Source: an uncultured Pseudomonadota bacterium (GTDB lineage: Bacteria > Pseudomonadota > Gammaproteobacteria > Burkholderiales > Thiobacillaceae). Taken from it: 5,888 nucleotides of DNA. The stretch is from NCBI GenBank assembly GCA_903883985.1, contig CAISDD010000395.1, positions 1-5,888 of the forward strand, read 5' to 3'. Under the pieces are notes generated by a model. It ran no database searches, was not told the origin of the DNA, and was given only the letters and a program-made list of their open reading frames with translations. Made by a program: the position numbers and the translations under genes. Shown piece by piece: positions 5,785-5,888 of this stretch (its first letter is position 1; each line of letters starts with the position of its first letter).

Positions 5785-5888
5785 AAGCTGATCCGTTGGT
5801 CCATCGTCAACCGTTTCCTGGTCTTGTTGGCCACCCTGGTGGCCACGGTGGCGGGGGTGGTGGCGGTGATGAAGACGCCGCTGGACGC
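5776..5888 (+). CDS. cusA: Heavy-metal RND efflux pump CusA, N-terminal 37 residues only
   Basis: Start of the inner-membrane proton-driven RND transporter that would export Cu(I)/Ag(I) with CusB and the outer-membrane channel. Only residues 1-37 are in the window: MIAKLIRWSIVNRF, then a hydrophobic segment (about residues 14-32) forming transmembrane helix 1, then KTPLD, where the family normally continues into IPDLSD. AGGGAGG lies 6 nt upstream of the ATG. The start overlaps the stop of the upstream 46-codon frame by ATGA. The N-terminus plus the cusC-cusB context make a CusA/CzcA-type pump nearly certain. The copper/silver assignment rests mainly on the CusB and CusF-like ligands, because the substrate-site methionines lie beyond the window. 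Confidence 0.88.
   Translation, partial: MIAKLIRWSIVNRFLVLLATLVATVAGVVAVMKTPLD

Overview
The window is GC-rich DNA from a proteobacterium, most likely a betaproteobacterium. That placement rests on gene content and codon use (a one-piece B12-dependent ribonucleotide reductase beside a Cus-type metal efflux operon) and is an inference. It holds two divergent transcription units separated by a 178-bp intergenic region, and both outer genes run off the window.

Left unit (1-2741, minus strand): one uninterrupted frame encodes the first 913 residues of an adenosylcobalamin-dependent (class II) ribonucleotide reductase, NrdJ. Its C-terminus is cut off by the window edge. The catalytic core carries the expected radical and redox cysteines. 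The C-terminal third contains two copies of an approximately 140-residue TSCPD-like unit.

Intergenic region (2742-2919): two 16-bp NrdR-box-like palindromes lie 32 bp apart, centre to centre. They overlap a candidate sigma70 promoter for nrdJ, so this looks like a complete NrdR-repressed control region. Nearer the divergent operon is a GC-rich imperfect hairpin (2823-2864). No convincing promoter or metal-regulator operator was found for the efflux operon.

Right unit (2920-5888, plus strand): a three-gene CusCBA-type efflux operon for monovalent copper or silver. The order is outer-membrane channel (cusC-like), periplasmic adaptor with a CusF-like metallochaperone domain fused at its C-terminus (cusB), and the start of the inner-membrane RND pump (cusA, first 37 residues). 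Together they would form a tripartite complex moving metal from the periplasm to the outside. The first two genes overlap by ATGA.

The most unusual structure is the cusB-cusA junction. A near-perfect 23-bp direct repeat (21 of 23 identical) containing the ribosome binding site and the start codons ATG-ATC-GCC brackets about 114 bp of hairpin-rich sequence. It looks as if a small palindromic element was inserted into an ancestral ATGA-overlapping junction. A relic start remains at the end of cusB, opening a 46-codon reading frame that itself ends in an ATGA overlap with the present cusA start.
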